A stretch of 64,000 bases of DNA from Roseateles violae (GCF_030410485.1 NZ_JAUHHC010000004.1:186001-250000), one strand, 5' to 3'. Shown: positions 22,389 through 31,386, counted from the first letter of the stretch. The notes: generated by a model not told the origin, from the sequence alone. Numbers and translations: made by a program.

Positions 22389-23471
22389 TCAGAGCTTCTG
22401 CGACTGCATGAAGTCGTCGAAGCCCGCCTCGGTGAAGCGGAACCAGATGTTCTCGTCGCGGCGGAAGTTCGCATAGTCCTCGTAGACCTTCTTCCAGTTC
22501 GGGTTCTTGGCCGACAGCTCGGCGTAGACGGCCATCGACTCCTTGAAGGCCGCGTCCATCACGTCCTTGGGGAACTTGAACAGCTTGGTGCCCGAGCCGA
22601 CCAGCTGCTTCAGCGCGGCCGGATTCTTGGCGTCGTACTTGGCCTGCATGTCGATATGGGCGACCGCCGAGGCCGCCTCGACGATGGCCTTGTACTCCGG
22701 CGTCAGCGCCTCGTAGGCCTTGGTGTTGACGAAGAAGTCCAGCTGCGGGCCGCCTTCCCACCAGCCGGGGTAGTAGTAGTTCGGCGCAACCTTGTTGAAG
22801 CCCAGCTTCTGGTCGTCATAGGGCCCGACCCATTCGGCCGCGTCGATCGTGCCCTTCTCCAGCGCCGAGTAGATCTCGCCGCCGGGGATGTTCTGCGGCA
22901 CGCCGCCCATGCGCTCGAGGATGCGGCCGGCAAAGCCGCCGATGCGCATCTTCAGGCCCTTGATGTCGGCGATCGACTTGATCTCCTTGCGGTACCAGCC
23001 GCCCATCTGCGCGCCGGTGTTGCCGCCCAGGAAGTTGATGATGTTGTAGTTGCGGTAGAACTCGCGCATCAGCTTGAGGCCGTTGCCCTCCACCATCCAG
23101 GCCGTCATCTGGCGGCTGTTCAGGCCGAAGGGGATCGCGCAGCCCAGCGCGAAGGTCTCGTCCTTGCCGAAGAAGTAATAGGGCGCCGTGTGCGCCATCT
23201 CGACGGTGCCGTTCTGCACGCCGTCGACGACGCCGAAGGCCGGCATCAGCTCGCCACCGGCGTGGACAGAGACCTGGAACTTGCCGCCCGAGAGTTCGTT
23301 GACCTTCTTGGCGAAGGTGTCGGCCGCGCCGAAGATCGTGTCCAGCGACTTCGGAAAGCTCGAGGCCAGGCGCCAGCGGATCTGGGCCTGGGCATGCACG
23401 ACCGCCGGTGCGGCACCGGCAGCCAGGATGCCGGCCAGGCCGGCCTGGCGAACGAATGAACGACGCTCCAT
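22389..23471 (-). CDS. TRAP transporter substrate-binding protein, TakP-like (copy 1)
   Basis: 360 residues. The twin-arginine signal MERRSFVRQAGLAGILAAGA shows export of the folded protein. WRLASSFPKSLDTIFGAADT, GGEIYSALEKGTIDAAEWVG and YYYPGWWEGGPQ follow; these match TakP, the 2-oxoacid (pyruvate-type) Na+-dependent TRAP binding protein of Rhodobacter sphaeroides. The substrate is therefore probably a small 2-oxoacid, by inference. AGGAG lies 8 nt before the ATG. It is about 80% identical by eye to copy 2 immediately upstream. It is oriented towards dctM, not in its operon. Confidence 0.93.
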   Translation of the reverse strand: MERRSFVRQAGLAGILAAGAAPAVVHAQAQIRWRLASSFPKSLDTIFGAADTFAKKVNELSGGKFQVSVHAGGELMPAFGVVDGVQNGTVEMAHTAPYYFFGKDETFALGCAIPFGLNSRQMTAWMVEGNGLKLMREFYRNYNIINFLGGNTGAQMGGWYRKEIKSIADIKGLKMRIGGFAGRILERMGGVPQNIPGGEIYSALEKGTIDAAEWVGPYDDQKLGFNKVAPNYYYPGWWEGGPQLDFFVNTKAYEALTPEYKAIVEAASAVAHIDMQAKYDAKNPAALKQLVGSGTKLFKFPKDVMDAAFKESMAVYAELSAKNPNWKKVYEDYANFRRDENIWFRFTEAGFDDFMQSQKL

Positions 23472-23568
23472 CAAATGTCTCCTGTTGATTCTGGGGCTGG
23501 GTATCGAGCGATACGGCGCCGATCTTAGGTGCGTGCCTAGCGCCCGAGCAGGCGGGAGAACCCGGGCG

Positions 23569-23602
23569 AAAAAAAGCCCCGTGGCCTGGGGCACACGGGG
23601 CT
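23569..23602 (-). terminator. Intrinsic terminator after the second takP-like gene
   Basis: On the minus strand AGCCCCGTG pairs with CACGGGGCT (23594-23602 with 23575-23583) and is followed by a run of seven T (A at 23569-23575 on plus). It separates the two takP-like genes, so copy 1 should have its own promoter in the roughly 100 bp before it. Confidence 0.85.
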
Positions 23603-23623
23603 CGGTCTTGCGCGGGCCGCGGA

Positions 23624-24706
23624 TTACAGCTTCTGCTGCTGCATGAAGTCGTCGAAGCCGGCCTCGGCGAAGCGGAACCACAGGTTCTGGTCGCGGCGGA
23701 AGTTGGAATAGTCCTCGTAGATCTTCTTCCAGTTCGCGTTCTTGGCCGAGAGCTCGCTGTACAGCGCCATCGATTCCTTGAAGGCCAGGTCCAGCACGTC
23801 CTTGGGGAAGCGCAAGAGCTTGGTGCCGGAGCCGACCAGTTGCTTCAGCGCGGCGGGGTTGCGCGCGTCGTACTTGGCCAGCATGTCGACGTGGGCATGC
23901 GAGGAGGCCGCCTCGACGATGGCCTTGTACTCGGGCGACAGCCCGTCATAGGCCTTCTGGTTGATGAAGAAGTCGACCTGCGGGCCGCCTTCCCACCAGC
24001 CGGGGTAGTAGTAATACGGCGCGACCTTGTTGAAGCCCAGCTTCTGGTCGTCGTAGGGCCCGACCCACTCGGCCGCGTCGATCGTGCCCTTCTCCAGCGC
24101 CGAGTAGATCTCGCCGCCGGGCAGGTTCTGCGGCACGCCGCCCATGCGCTCGATCACCTTGCCGGCGAAGCCGCCGACGCGGAACTTCAGGCCCTTGATG
24201 TCGGCCGTGGACTTGATCTCCTTGCGGTACCAGCCGGCCATCTGCGCCCCGGTGTTGCCGCCGGGGAAGTTGATCATGTTGTAGTTCTTGTAGAACTCGC
24301 GCATCAGCTTCAGACCATTGCCCTCGTACATCCAGGCATTCATCTGACGGCTGTTCAGGCCGAACGGAATCGCCGCGCCGATCGCGAAGGTCTCGTCCTT
24401 GCCGAAAAAGTAGTAGGGCACGGTATGCGCCATCTCGACGGTGCCGTTCTGCACGCCGTCGACGACGCCGAAGGCCGGCATCAACTCGCCGCCGGCATGG
24501 ACCGAGATCTGGAACTTGCCGCCGGTCATCTCGCTGACCTTCTTGGCGAACACATCGGCGCCGCCGTAGATCGTGTCAAGCGATTTCGGGAAGCTCGAAG
24601 CCAGGCGCCAGCGGATCTGGGCCTGCGCGTGGACGATGGCCGGGGCCGCACCGGCGGCCAGGACACCGGCCAGACCGGCATGACGGACAAATGAGCGACG
24701 TTGCAC
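23624..24706 (-). CDS. TRAP transporter substrate-binding protein, TakP-like (copy 2)
   Basis: 360 residues, the same length as copy 1 and aligning without gaps. The Tat signal RRSFVRHAGLAGVLAAGAAP, the Na+/2-oxoacid pocket segment AAEWVGPYDDQKLGF and YYYYPGWWEGGP are all present. The start codon is GTG at 24706 with AGGAG 9 nt upstream. Differences from copy 1 are scattered (for example FPGGNTGAQMAGWYRK against FLGGNTGAQMGGWYRK), so both are intact and under selection. Two binding proteins for one dctQM suggests differing affinity or regulation. Confidence 0.93.
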   Translation of the reverse strand: MQRRSFVRHAGLAGVLAAGAAPAIVHAQAQIRWRLASSFPKSLDTIYGGADVFAKKVSEMTGGKFQISVHAGGELMPAFGVVDGVQNGTVEMAHTVPYYFFGKDETFAIGAAIPFGLNSRQMNAWMYEGNGLKLMREFYKNYNMINFPGGNTGAQMAGWYRKEIKSTADIKGLKFRVGGFAGKVIERMGGVPQNLPGGEIYSALEKGTIDAAEWVGPYDDQKLGFNKVAPYYYYPGWWEGGPQVDFFINQKAYDGLSPEYKAIVEAASSHAHVDMLAKYDARNPAALKQLVGSGTKLLRFPKDVLDLAFKESMALYSELSAKNANWKKIYEDYSNFRRDQNLWFRFAEAGFDDFMQQQKL

Positions 24707-24835
24707 TATGGGTCTCCTGCTGTTCTATCTGAAGAAGTGATCAGCCGCCGGTTATCCCTGCCGAGCCTTGCCCTAAGCTGACAATTCCATGCGGCGATTG
24801 GGGCCGCAGCCGCTGCTCGCCCGATGTTTGCGGCC

Positions 24836-26218
24836 TCAGCTACCGGCCAGCTTCATGCGCGCGACCAGCACCGAGCCGGTCGTCTTCGTACCCAGGGTAT
24901 AGGCATCGGTGCCGACGCCGACGATGTCCTGGAACATCTGGCGCATATTGCCGGCAATCGTCACCTCATGGACCGGATAGGCGATCTCGCCGTTCTCGAC
25001 CCAGTAGCCGCTGGCGCCGCGCGAGTAGTCGCCGGTCACGTAGTTGACGCCCTGCCCCATCAGCTCGGTGACGAAGAGGCCCGTGCCCAGGCGGCGCAGC
25101 ATGGTGCGCAGATCGTCGCCGGGCGCGGTCCAGCGGCTCGTGAGGCGCAGATTGTGCGAGCCGCCGGCATGGCCGGTGGTGCGCAGCCCCAGCTTGCGCG
25201 CCGAATAGGTGGACAGGAAATAGCCCTGCAACACGCCGGCATCGACGACCTGGCGGGCGCGCGTCGTCACGCCCTCGTCGTCGAAGGGGGCGCTGCCCTT
25301 GCCCTTCTTCAGATGCGGGTCCTCGGCGACGTCCAGATGCGGCGCCAGCACCGGCGTGCCCAGGCTGTCGAGCAGGAAGCTGGCGCGGCGGTACAAGGCG
25401 CCGCCGCTGGTCGCCTGCACCAACGCGCCCAGCAGGCCGGCGGCGACGGTGTTCTCGAACAGCACCGGCACCTCGGCCGTCTTCACCTTGCGCGCCTTCA
25501 AGCGCGAGAGCGCGCGTTCGGCGGCGTAGCGGCCGACCGCCTCCGGCGAGGCCAGTTCGCCGGCCGCGCGCATCGAGCTGTACCAGGCATCGCGCTGCAT
25601 GCCGGCGCCACGGCCGGCAATCGGCGCGACCGAGATCGAATGGCGCGAGCTCGCATAGCCGCCGCGGAAACCGCGGCTATTGCCCGAGAAGAAATGCGAC
25701 TGCTGGGCCGACACCGCCGCGCCCTCGCTGTTGGCGATGCGCTTGTCGACGCCAAAGGCCGCCGCCTCGCAGCGCAGCGCCAGCTCGGTGGCCCCGGCCG
25801 CGTCGATCGCCCAGGGGTGGAAGAGATCCAGCTCGGGCCGCGCCGCCTCGTCCAGCGACAGGTCCTCCGGCTCGGGCAGGCCGGCCACCGGGTCCTCGGC
25901 GGTGAAGCGGGCGATGTCGAAGGCGGCGCGCACGGTGTCGCGCAGGGCCTTCGGCGAGAAGTCCGAGGTGCTGGCATTGCCGCGGCGCTGGCCGACATAG
26001 ACCGAGATGCCCAGCGACTTGTCGCGGTTGCGCTCGACATTCTCCAGCTTGCCCAGGCGCGTGGACACCGACAGGCCGCAGCCTTCGGACACCTCGGCGC
26101 CGGCATCGCTGGCGCCGAGCTTGCGGGCCTCGGCCAGCACGTCCTCGACGAGCTCCCGGAAGCGCTGCTGGCTGTACGAGAAACCGGCGTCGGGCGATGG
26201 CGTGGCGGGCTTGGACAT
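24836..26218 (-). CDS. pmbA: Metalloprotease-associated protein PmbA (TldE)
   Basis: 460 residues. PmbA/TldE is the partner of TldD in a heterodimeric zinc protease that processes peptides such as microcin precursors and CcdA. EVSEGCGLSVSTRLGKLENV and the late NGEIAYPVHEVTIAGNMRQM are family landmarks. The HExxxH zinc motif of TldD is absent, as expected. tldD is not in the window. ATG at 26218; a TTG further upstream is less likely. It diverges from darP with 61 bp between starts, an arrangement also found in E. coli (pmbA/yjgA). Confidence 0.95.
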   Translation of the reverse strand: MSKPATPSPDAGFSYSQQRFRELVEDVLAEARKLGASDAGAEVSEGCGLSVSTRLGKLENVERNRDKSLGISVYVGQRRGNASTSDFSPKALRDTVRAAFDIARFTAEDPVAGLPEPEDLSLDEAARPELDLFHPWAIDAAGATELALRCEAAAFGVDKRIANSEGAAVSAQQSHFFSGNSRGFRGGYASSRHSISVAPIAGRGAGMQRDAWYSSMRAAGELASPEAVGRYAAERALSRLKARKVKTAEVPVLFENTVAAGLLGALVQATSGGALYRRASFLLDSLGTPVLAPHLDVAEDPHLKKGKGSAPFDDEGVTTRARQVVDAGVLQGYFLSTYSARKLGLRTTGHAGGSHNLRLTSRWTAPGDDLRTMLRRLGTGLFVTELMGQGVNYVTGDYSRGASGYWVENGEIAYPVHEVTIAGNMRQMFQDIVGVGTDAYTLGTKTTGSVLVARMKLAGS

Positions 26219-26279
26219 GGGGCTGGGACGAGTGAGATCGGATGTGGGCGACAATCATAAGTGCGCCACGAGCAAAGCC

Positions 26280-26855
26280 ATGAGCCACCAACAAGACGAT
26301 ATCCAGGACGACGACTTCTACGATCGTCCCAGCAAGAGCCAGAAGAAACGCGATATGCACGAGCTGCAATCGCTGGGCGAGGACCTGCTCGCCCTGCCCG
26401 CCAGCCGCATCGAGCCGCTGGACCTGCCCGAGATCCTGCGCGACGCGATCCGCGACGCCAAGAAGATCAGCAACTTCGAGGGCAAGCGGCGCCAGATGCA
26501 GTACATCGGCAAGCTGATGCGCAAGGTCGACCCCGAGCCGATCAAGGAGGCCGTCGCCGCCTTCAAGCTCGGCCATGCGCAGGACAGCCTGGCCCTGCAC
26601 CAGAGCGAGCGCTGGCGCGAGCGCCTGCTGGCCGAGGACGGCGCGCTGCAGGACTTCATCGCCGAGCATGCCGGCACCGACATCCAGCAGCTGCGCAGCC
26701 TGGTGCGCGCGGCGCGCAAGGACGCGGCGAACGCGCCCGAGCAGCGCAGCGGCCGTGCCTTCCGCGAGCTGTTCCAGTTCATCAAGGCAGCGCAGCAGCA
26801 GAAACAGCCGCCTCGCGCAGCGCCCGAAGAGGACGAGCCCGATGACGACGAATGA
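26280..26855 (+). CDS. darP: Ribosome biogenesis factor DarP (YjgA)
   Basis: 191 residues, highly charged and helical. It associates with late 50S precursors. The start DDDFYDRPSKSQKKRDMHEL and the block SNFEGKRRQMQYIGKLMRK are diagnostic. The start is at 26280; GACAAT about 24 nt upstream may be a -10. It overlaps the next gene by 14 nt, so mog is translationally coupled. Confidence 0.95.
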   Translation: MSHQQDDIQDDDFYDRPSKSQKKRDMHELQSLGEDLLALPASRIEPLDLPEILRDAIRDAKKISNFEGKRRQMQYIGKLMRKVDPEPIKEAVAAFKLGHAQDSLALHQSERWRERLLAEDGALQDFIAEHAGTDIQQLRSLVRAARKDAANAPEQRSGRAFRELFQFIKAAQQQKQPPRAAPEEDEPDDDE

Positions 26856-27435
26856 GCCGGCCGCCTTCGAGCCGGTGCGCATCGGCATCGTCTCGATCAG
26901 CGATCGCGCTTCCAGCGGCGTCTACGAGGACAAGGGCCTGCCGGCCCTGCAGGACTGGCTGAGTAGCGCGCTGCACAACCCGATCGCCTTCGAGCCGCGC
27001 CTGATCCCGGACGAGCGCGCCGGCATTGCCGCGACCTTGCGCGAACTGGTCGACCAGGCCCGCTGCGATCTGGTGCTGACCACCGGCGGCACCGGCCCGG
27101 CGGTGCGCGACGTGACGCCCGAGGCGACGCTGGACGTGGCCGATCGCGAGATGCCCGGCTTCGGCGAGCAGATGCGGCAGATCTCGCTGCACTTCGTGCC
27201 GACGGCCATCCTCTCGCGCCAGGTCGCGGTGATCCGCGGCCAGGCGCTGATCATCAATCTGCCGGGCCAGCCCAAGGCGATCGCCGAGACGCTGGCCGGT
27301 CATGAGAAAGCCAGCGGCATCTTTGCCGCCGTGCCCTATTGCATCGACCTGATCGGCGGCCCCTATCTAGAAACCCGTGACGAGGTCTGCAAGGCCTTCC
27401 GTCCCAAATCGGCAATCCGCGCCAAGAAACCATGA
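26842..27435 (+). CDS. mog: Molybdopterin adenylyltransferase (MogA/MoaB family)
   Basis: 197 residues. It adenylates molybdopterin before molybdenum insertion. RIGIVSISDRASSGVYEDKG is the family start, LTTGGTGPAVRDVTPEAT the MPT-binding loop, and IINLPGQPKAI the late motif. It starts inside the end of darP (14-nt overlap) with AGAGGA upstream, and its stop overlaps slyD (ATGA). No other molybdenum cofactor genes are nearby. Confidence 0.92.
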   Translation: MTTNEPAAFEPVRIGIVSISDRASSGVYEDKGLPALQDWLSSALHNPIAFEPRLIPDERAGIAATLRELVDQARCDLVLTTGGTGPAVRDVTPEATLDVADREMPGFGEQMRQISLHFVPTAILSRQVAVIRGQALIINLPGQPKAIAETLAGHEKASGIFAAVPYCIDLIGGPYLETRDEVCKAFRPKSAIRAKKP

Positions 27436-27911
27436 AGATCCAGAAAGACACCATCGCCCTCCTGCACCTGAAGGTTGCCAACAGCAAGGGCCAGCTGATC
27501 GAGGCCTCGAAGGAGCCGATGGCCGTGCTGATCGGCGGCTACGGCAACACCTTGCCGGCGATCGAGGCGGCGCTGGAGGGCCAGGAGGCAGGCTTCGCGA
27601 CGACGGTGGCGCTGACGCCCGAGACCGGCTTCGGCGTCCGCGACGAGAGCAAGCTGCGCACGATCGCCAAGAAGGACTTCCCGCCCGGCGTCAAGGTCGG
27701 CGGCCAGCTCGAGCTGCGCGAGGAAGAGAACGGCGAGTTCCAGCTCTTCAATGTCGTCAAGATCAAGGGCGACCAGGTGCTGCTGGACGGCAACCACCCG
27801 CTGGCCGGCATGGACCTGAAGGTCTCGATCAAGGTCGCTTCGGTGCGCGCCGCCAGCGCCGAAGAGATCGCCCATGGCCATGCCCATGGCGAGCACGGCC
27901 ACCATCACTGA
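27432..27911 (+). CDS. slyD: SlyD-like FKBP peptidyl-prolyl isomerase
   Basis: 159 residues. The FKBP domain is interrupted by the insert-in-flap chaperone domain (about residues 70-125), the SlyD architecture. It ends in a histidine-rich tail (AHGHAHGEHGHHH) suited to nickel or cobalt binding and hydrogenase/urease maturation. In E. coli the tail is longer and also cysteine-rich; here there are no cysteines. ATGA overlap with mog. It is convergent with the PhoD-like gene, 8 nt apart and without a visible terminator. Confidence 0.9.
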   Translation: MKIQKDTIALLHLKVANSKGQLIEASKEPMAVLIGGYGNTLPAIEAALEGQEAGFATTVALTPETGFGVRDESKLRTIAKKDFPPGVKVGGQLELREEENGEFQLFNVVKIKGDQVLLDGNHPLAGMDLKVSIKVASVRAASAEEIAHGHAHGEHGHHH

Positions 27912-27919
27912 GCTGGAAA

Positions 27920-29563
27920 TCAGGCCTGGCGCTCGAAGCGGCGCCGCCAGAAGGGCTGCAGCGCGGCGATCTTGTCGACGCCGTCCTGCGGCTGCCAGCG
28001 GAACAGCGACACGCTGACCGAGGCCTCGGCTATGTCGATCAGGCTGAAGCCGTTCTCCTCGATCGGCCGGACCCACTCCTCGGCCGCCAGGCTGCCCGAG
28101 GGTTCGGCCGCCTGACCGCGGAACTTCGACGCGAAGGTCGGCCCCTGCGAACCCAGCGTGCCGACCAGCACGCTGGCCACCGCGCGCGGCAGCGGCCGGC
28201 CCTCGATTGCCAAGATCTGGCCGGCGGCGCTGGCATGCAGATCGCCGCCCAGCCACAGCGCCGTCGCGTCCGCGCGCGCAGCGCTGGCTCGCAGCAGGCG
28301 GTTGTGCTGCTCGAACCAGCCCGGCGACCAGAAGGGCTTGGGCTCACGGCGATCCAGATGCCCGTCCGGGCCGCTGCGGTCGCCGTACCACTCGCCCCAT
28401 TTGCCGGCGCTCCACAGCAGCGGCGTCGACGGCATATGGACCAGGTGCGCGGCCCGGCTCTCGCCCATCCGCGCCAGCAGCCAGGCCTCCACCTCGGGCG
28501 GCACGAAGCTGCCGGCCGCATCCTTCAGCAGCGGGTCGCGGTCGTTGCGCAGATGGCCGCGGCAGTCGAACAGCTGCAGCTCCAGCAGCTGGCCATGGCG
28601 CAGGCTGCCGAAAGAGCAGGCAAAACCCGGCCCCGCATCGCCGCGCCAGGCCGGCGGCAGATCGTCCGGCGCCGGCAGCTCCGGGTAGTACATGCGCTGC
28701 GTCGCCCGCGCCACCTCGCGCATCAGACGGTCCGGCGGAAAGGTTCGCAGGTTCTCGTCGGCCTCGTCGTTCTCGGTGTAGTCGTGGTCGTCCTGCAGGA
28801 AGAAGGCCGGCGTCGAGCGCAGCAGCGTGCCGTAGAGATCGGCGATCTGCGGCGCGAAGCCCCGGTGGATGAGCTCCTCGTTGGCCGTGCCCATCACCGG
28901 CTGCCCGCGCTCGAAGCTGCCGGCCGCCCAGCGCGCCTGCGGGCTGCGCGCCATCACGATGCCGGGCTTGGAGCGCACGTCCCAGTAGACATGGTCGCCG
29001 TTGGCGATGACGGCGTCGGGCGCAAAGGACAGGCCGCGCTGCAGCAGCGCCCGGCGCTGGGCCAGCGGCAGGAACAGCCGGCCGCGCCAGGGATGCCAGG
29101 CCAGCTCCGAGCCGCCGGCGCAGCTGTAGGCCAGGATGCGCATTGAGCGCGGCCGCGCATCGGCGGCGGGGGCCGTCGTCAGCGGCCAGGGATCGCTGAG
29201 CGCGGCGCCATCGGCGCCCTGCAGGCGCAGCTCGTAGCGCGTCGCCGCCTGCAGGCCGGCGGCATCGAAGCTCCAGCAGCGTCCGCCCGTGTCGCTGCGC
29301 CGGCCCTCGATGCGCAGCCGCTCGCGCCCGGCGCGCAGCTCCAGCAGCGGCGCCGCCGCCCGCGGCTCATGCCAGGAAGCCTTGATGCGCAGGCGATCGG
29401 CGCTGAAGGACGGGATCAGATGGCGCAGGCCCGGCGCCCGCCAGCCGTCGTCGGCGGTGGCCGGTGGCGGCGTGTCCTGGCAGGCGCTCAGTGCCAGCGA
29501 GCCAAGGCCGAGGGCGGAATGCAGGAAGCGGCGGCGATCGGCAGGGTGGCTTGTTCTTGGCAT
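27920..29563 (-). CDS. PhoD-like phosphatase, Tat-exported lipoprotein
   Basis: 547 residues. The signal DRRRFLHSALGLGSLALSAC combines a twin-arginine motif with a lipobox (LSAC), so the product is probably exported folded and lipidated. The metallophosphatase core has NGDHVYWD, QDDHDYTEND, and later WLGGDLHASAAG, the metal-ligand clusters of PhoD-type alkaline phosphatases/phosphodiesterases. The substrate is unknown. TATAAA ends 8 nt before the ATG, with no Shine-Dalgarno. It lies 43 nt downstream of cysE on the same strand. Confidence 0.88.
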   Translation of the reverse strand: MPRTSHPADRRRFLHSALGLGSLALSACQDTPPPATADDGWRAPGLRHLIPSFSADRLRIKASWHEPRAAAPLLELRAGRERLRIEGRRSDTGGRCWSFDAAGLQAATRYELRLQGADGAALSDPWPLTTAPAADARPRSMRILAYSCAGGSELAWHPWRGRLFLPLAQRRALLQRGLSFAPDAVIANGDHVYWDVRSKPGIVMARSPQARWAAGSFERGQPVMGTANEELIHRGFAPQIADLYGTLLRSTPAFFLQDDHDYTENDEADENLRTFPPDRLMREVARATQRMYYPELPAPDDLPPAWRGDAGPGFACSFGSLRHGQLLELQLFDCRGHLRNDRDPLLKDAAGSFVPPEVEAWLLARMGESRAAHLVHMPSTPLLWSAGKWGEWYGDRSGPDGHLDRREPKPFWSPGWFEQHNRLLRASAARADATALWLGGDLHASAAGQILAIEGRPLPRAVASVLVGTLGSQGPTFASKFRGQAAEPSGSLAAEEWVRPIEENGFSLIDIAEASVSVSLFRWQPQDGVDKIAALQPFWRRRFERQA

Positions 29564-29606
29564 GGGCGCGCTTTATACCCGCCCTCGCCCACGCCTTCCG
29601 CTCCGG

Positions 29607-30374
29607 CTACTTGACCAGCCGGCTCAACTCCGCCGCGTCGAAGCTTTCCGCCTGCTGCGCATCGTCGGGCACGCAGTCGCTGTGCGACTTGGCCGAGAGC
29701 TGGCTGACCGCCTGCCACAGCAGCGCGATCTGGTGCTCGTGGCCGGCGGCGTTGTCGATCAGGCCCTTCATCGCCAGCGCGACCGGGTCGTCGCCCTGGG
29801 TCACGCCATAGGCGGAGAAGCCCATGCGCGCGGCGACCTCCTCGCGCTGCGCATCGAGCGTGGCCTCGATGATGCGCGCCGGGTTGCCGACGGCGGTGGC
29901 GCCGGCCGGCACCGGCTTGGTGACGACCGCGCCCGAGCCGACGCGCGCGCCGGCGCCGACGGTGAAGCCGCCCAGCACGCAGGCATTGGCGCCGACGATG
30001 ACGCCCGGGCCCAGGGTCGGGTGCCGCTTGGCGCCCTTGACCAGCGAGGTGCCGCCCAGGGTCACGCCTTGATAGATGGTGCAGCCGTCGCCGACCTCGG
30101 CCATTTCGCCGATGACGACGCCCATGCCATGGTCGATGAAGACGCGGCGCCCCATGGTCGCGCCCGGATGGATCTCGATGCCGGTCAGCCAGCGGCCGAG
30201 GTGCGAGATGAAGCGGCCCAGCCATTTGAAGCCATGCGTCCAGCACCAATGCGCGCGGCGATGCAGCACCAGCGCGTGCAGACCCGGATAACAGGTCAGC
30301 GCCTCCCAGGCCGAGCGGGCGGCGGGGTCGCGTTCGAGGATGCAGGCGATGTCGTCGCGAAGGCGCTGGAACAT
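29607..30374 (-). CDS. cysE: Serine O-acetyltransferase
   Basis: 255 residues. It makes O-acetylserine, the first step of cysteine synthesis. The left-handed beta-helix hexapeptide repeats run from about residue 65 to 160 ([40 protein letters not shown]), including the catalytic histidine region. The C-terminal extension (about 60 residues) is longer than in the short SATs and ends in [15 protein letters not shown]. Together with iscS in this window it bears on sulfur supply. It follows trmJ by 97 nt; TAAACT at about 30400 could be a -10. Confidence 0.95.
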   Translation of the reverse strand: MFQRLRDDIACILERDPAARSAWEALTCYPGLHALVLHRRAHWCWTHGFKWLGRFISHLGRWLTGIEIHPGATMGRRVFIDHGMGVVIGEMAEVGDGCTIYQGVTLGGTSLVKGAKRHPTLGPGVIVGANACVLGGFTVGAGARVGSGAVVTKPVPAGATAVGNPARIIEATLDAQREEVAARMGFSAYGVTQGDDPVALAMKGLIDNAAGHEHQIALLWQAVSQLSAKSHSDCVPDDAQQAESFDAAELSRLVK

Positions 30375-30471
30375 GGGATTCTGAGAAAGTGGCGGGCCAG
30401 TTTAGTGCCGACTTCACATCCCTGCGGGATATGAGCCTTCTTTGCAGCGCGAGCGCTTTGAGCGGCGCGCC

Positions 30472-31197
30472 TCAATCTTCGCCGGACGAGGCCTTGACCA
30501 TCTGGCGCGCGATGCCGCGCAGGATGTGAACCTCCTCCTGCGTCAGCTGCGCGCGGTTGAACAGCTGGTTCAGGCGCGGCATCAGCTTGCGCGGCGCGGC
30601 CGGGTCCAGGAAGCCGATCCGCTCCAGCGAGGCCTGCAGATGCGTCAGCATGCCCTGCACCGCCCGCGCATCGGCCAGCTGCGGATCGACGGTGCGCGCC
30701 GCCACCGTGAAGCCACCCAGCGCCTGCCGCCAGTCATAGGCCAGCAGTTGCACCGCCTGGGCCAGGTTCAGCGAGCCGTAGTCCGGATGGGTCGGGATGC
30801 TCAGCACCGCATGGCAGCGGTAGACGTCCTCGTTGCTCATGCCGTAGCGCTCGGAGCCGAACACCAGGCCCAGCTTGTGCTGGGAGGCCGCCAGTTCGGC
30901 GAACAGGCCGCGCGGCTCGCGCGTCGGCGGGCCGAAGTCGCGCGGCGTCATCGCCGTCGCGCAGGCAAAGCTGACGCCGTCCAGAGCCTCCTCCAGCGTC
31001 TCGACGATGCGCGCGCGGGCCAGGATGTCGGCGGCGCCGCTGGCCATGGCCACGGTCTCCTCCTGGCTGAGCACATCGGCGAAGCGCGGCCGCACGAGGA
31101 CCAGTTCGGCAAAGCCCATCACCTTCATCGCCCGGGCGGTGGCGCCGACGTTCCCGGGGTGGCTGGTCTGAATCAGAATGAATCGTGTGGAATCCAC
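30472..31197 (-). CDS. trmJ: tRNA (cytidine/uridine-2'-O-)-methyltransferase TrmJ
   Basis: 241 residues. It methylates ribose 32 of tRNAs. The SPOUT fold is shown by FILIQTSHPGNVGATARAMK at the N-terminus and by the knot motifs GLVFGSERYGMSNED and IPTHPDYGSLNLAQAVQLLA. The start codon is GTG at 31197. It diverges from suhB; the 189-bp space holds the structured suhB leader. trmJ next to suhB and cysE is a usual arrangement in Burkholderiales. Confidence 0.95.
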   Translation of the reverse strand: MDSTRFILIQTSHPGNVGATARAMKVMGFAELVLVRPRFADVLSQEETVAMASGAADILARARIVETLEEALDGVSFACATAMTPRDFGPPTREPRGLFAELAASQHKLGLVFGSERYGMSNEDVYRCHAVLSIPTHPDYGSLNLAQAVQLLAYDWRQALGGFTVAARTVDPQLADARAVQGMLTHLQASLERIGFLDPAAPRKLMPRLNQLFNRAQLTQEEVHILRGIARQMVKASSGED

Positions 31198-31219
31198 GCG
31201 GGAATACCCTGGTCTCGGC

Positions 31220-31320
31220 TAAAATGCCGATTATCCGTGGCTCAGGATTCCTGGGCCCACGCCATGACCCAGAAGGTCATGGCCGTCGCCAGGCTCAAAC
31301 AGTCCGCAGGGACTGTTTGA
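31220..31320 (+). promoter_or_regulatory. Structured leader upstream of suhB: three consecutive hairpins
   Basis: A -10-like TAAAAT (31220-31225) predicts a start near 31232. Three hairpins follow back to back. H1 is 31236-31261: CGTGG/CCACG plus CTCAGG/CCTGGG, loop ATT. H2 is 31261-31283: GCCATGACC/GGTCATGGC, loop CAGAA. H3 is 31295-31320: TCAAACAGTCC/GGACTGTTTGA, loop GCAG. H2 and H3 are perfect 9- and 11-bp stems. A small reading frame of 18 codons (ATG 31264 to TGA 31318-31320) spans H2 and H3 but has no ribosome binding site. It may be a regulatory 5' UTR or a small RNA. Confidence 0.6.
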
Positions 31321-31386
31321 GTCCGGGCTCCGTTCTTTCTCCCCGCCAGTCCACCCCTTCTTCGCCAGTCAAGGTAGGTTCTCCGC

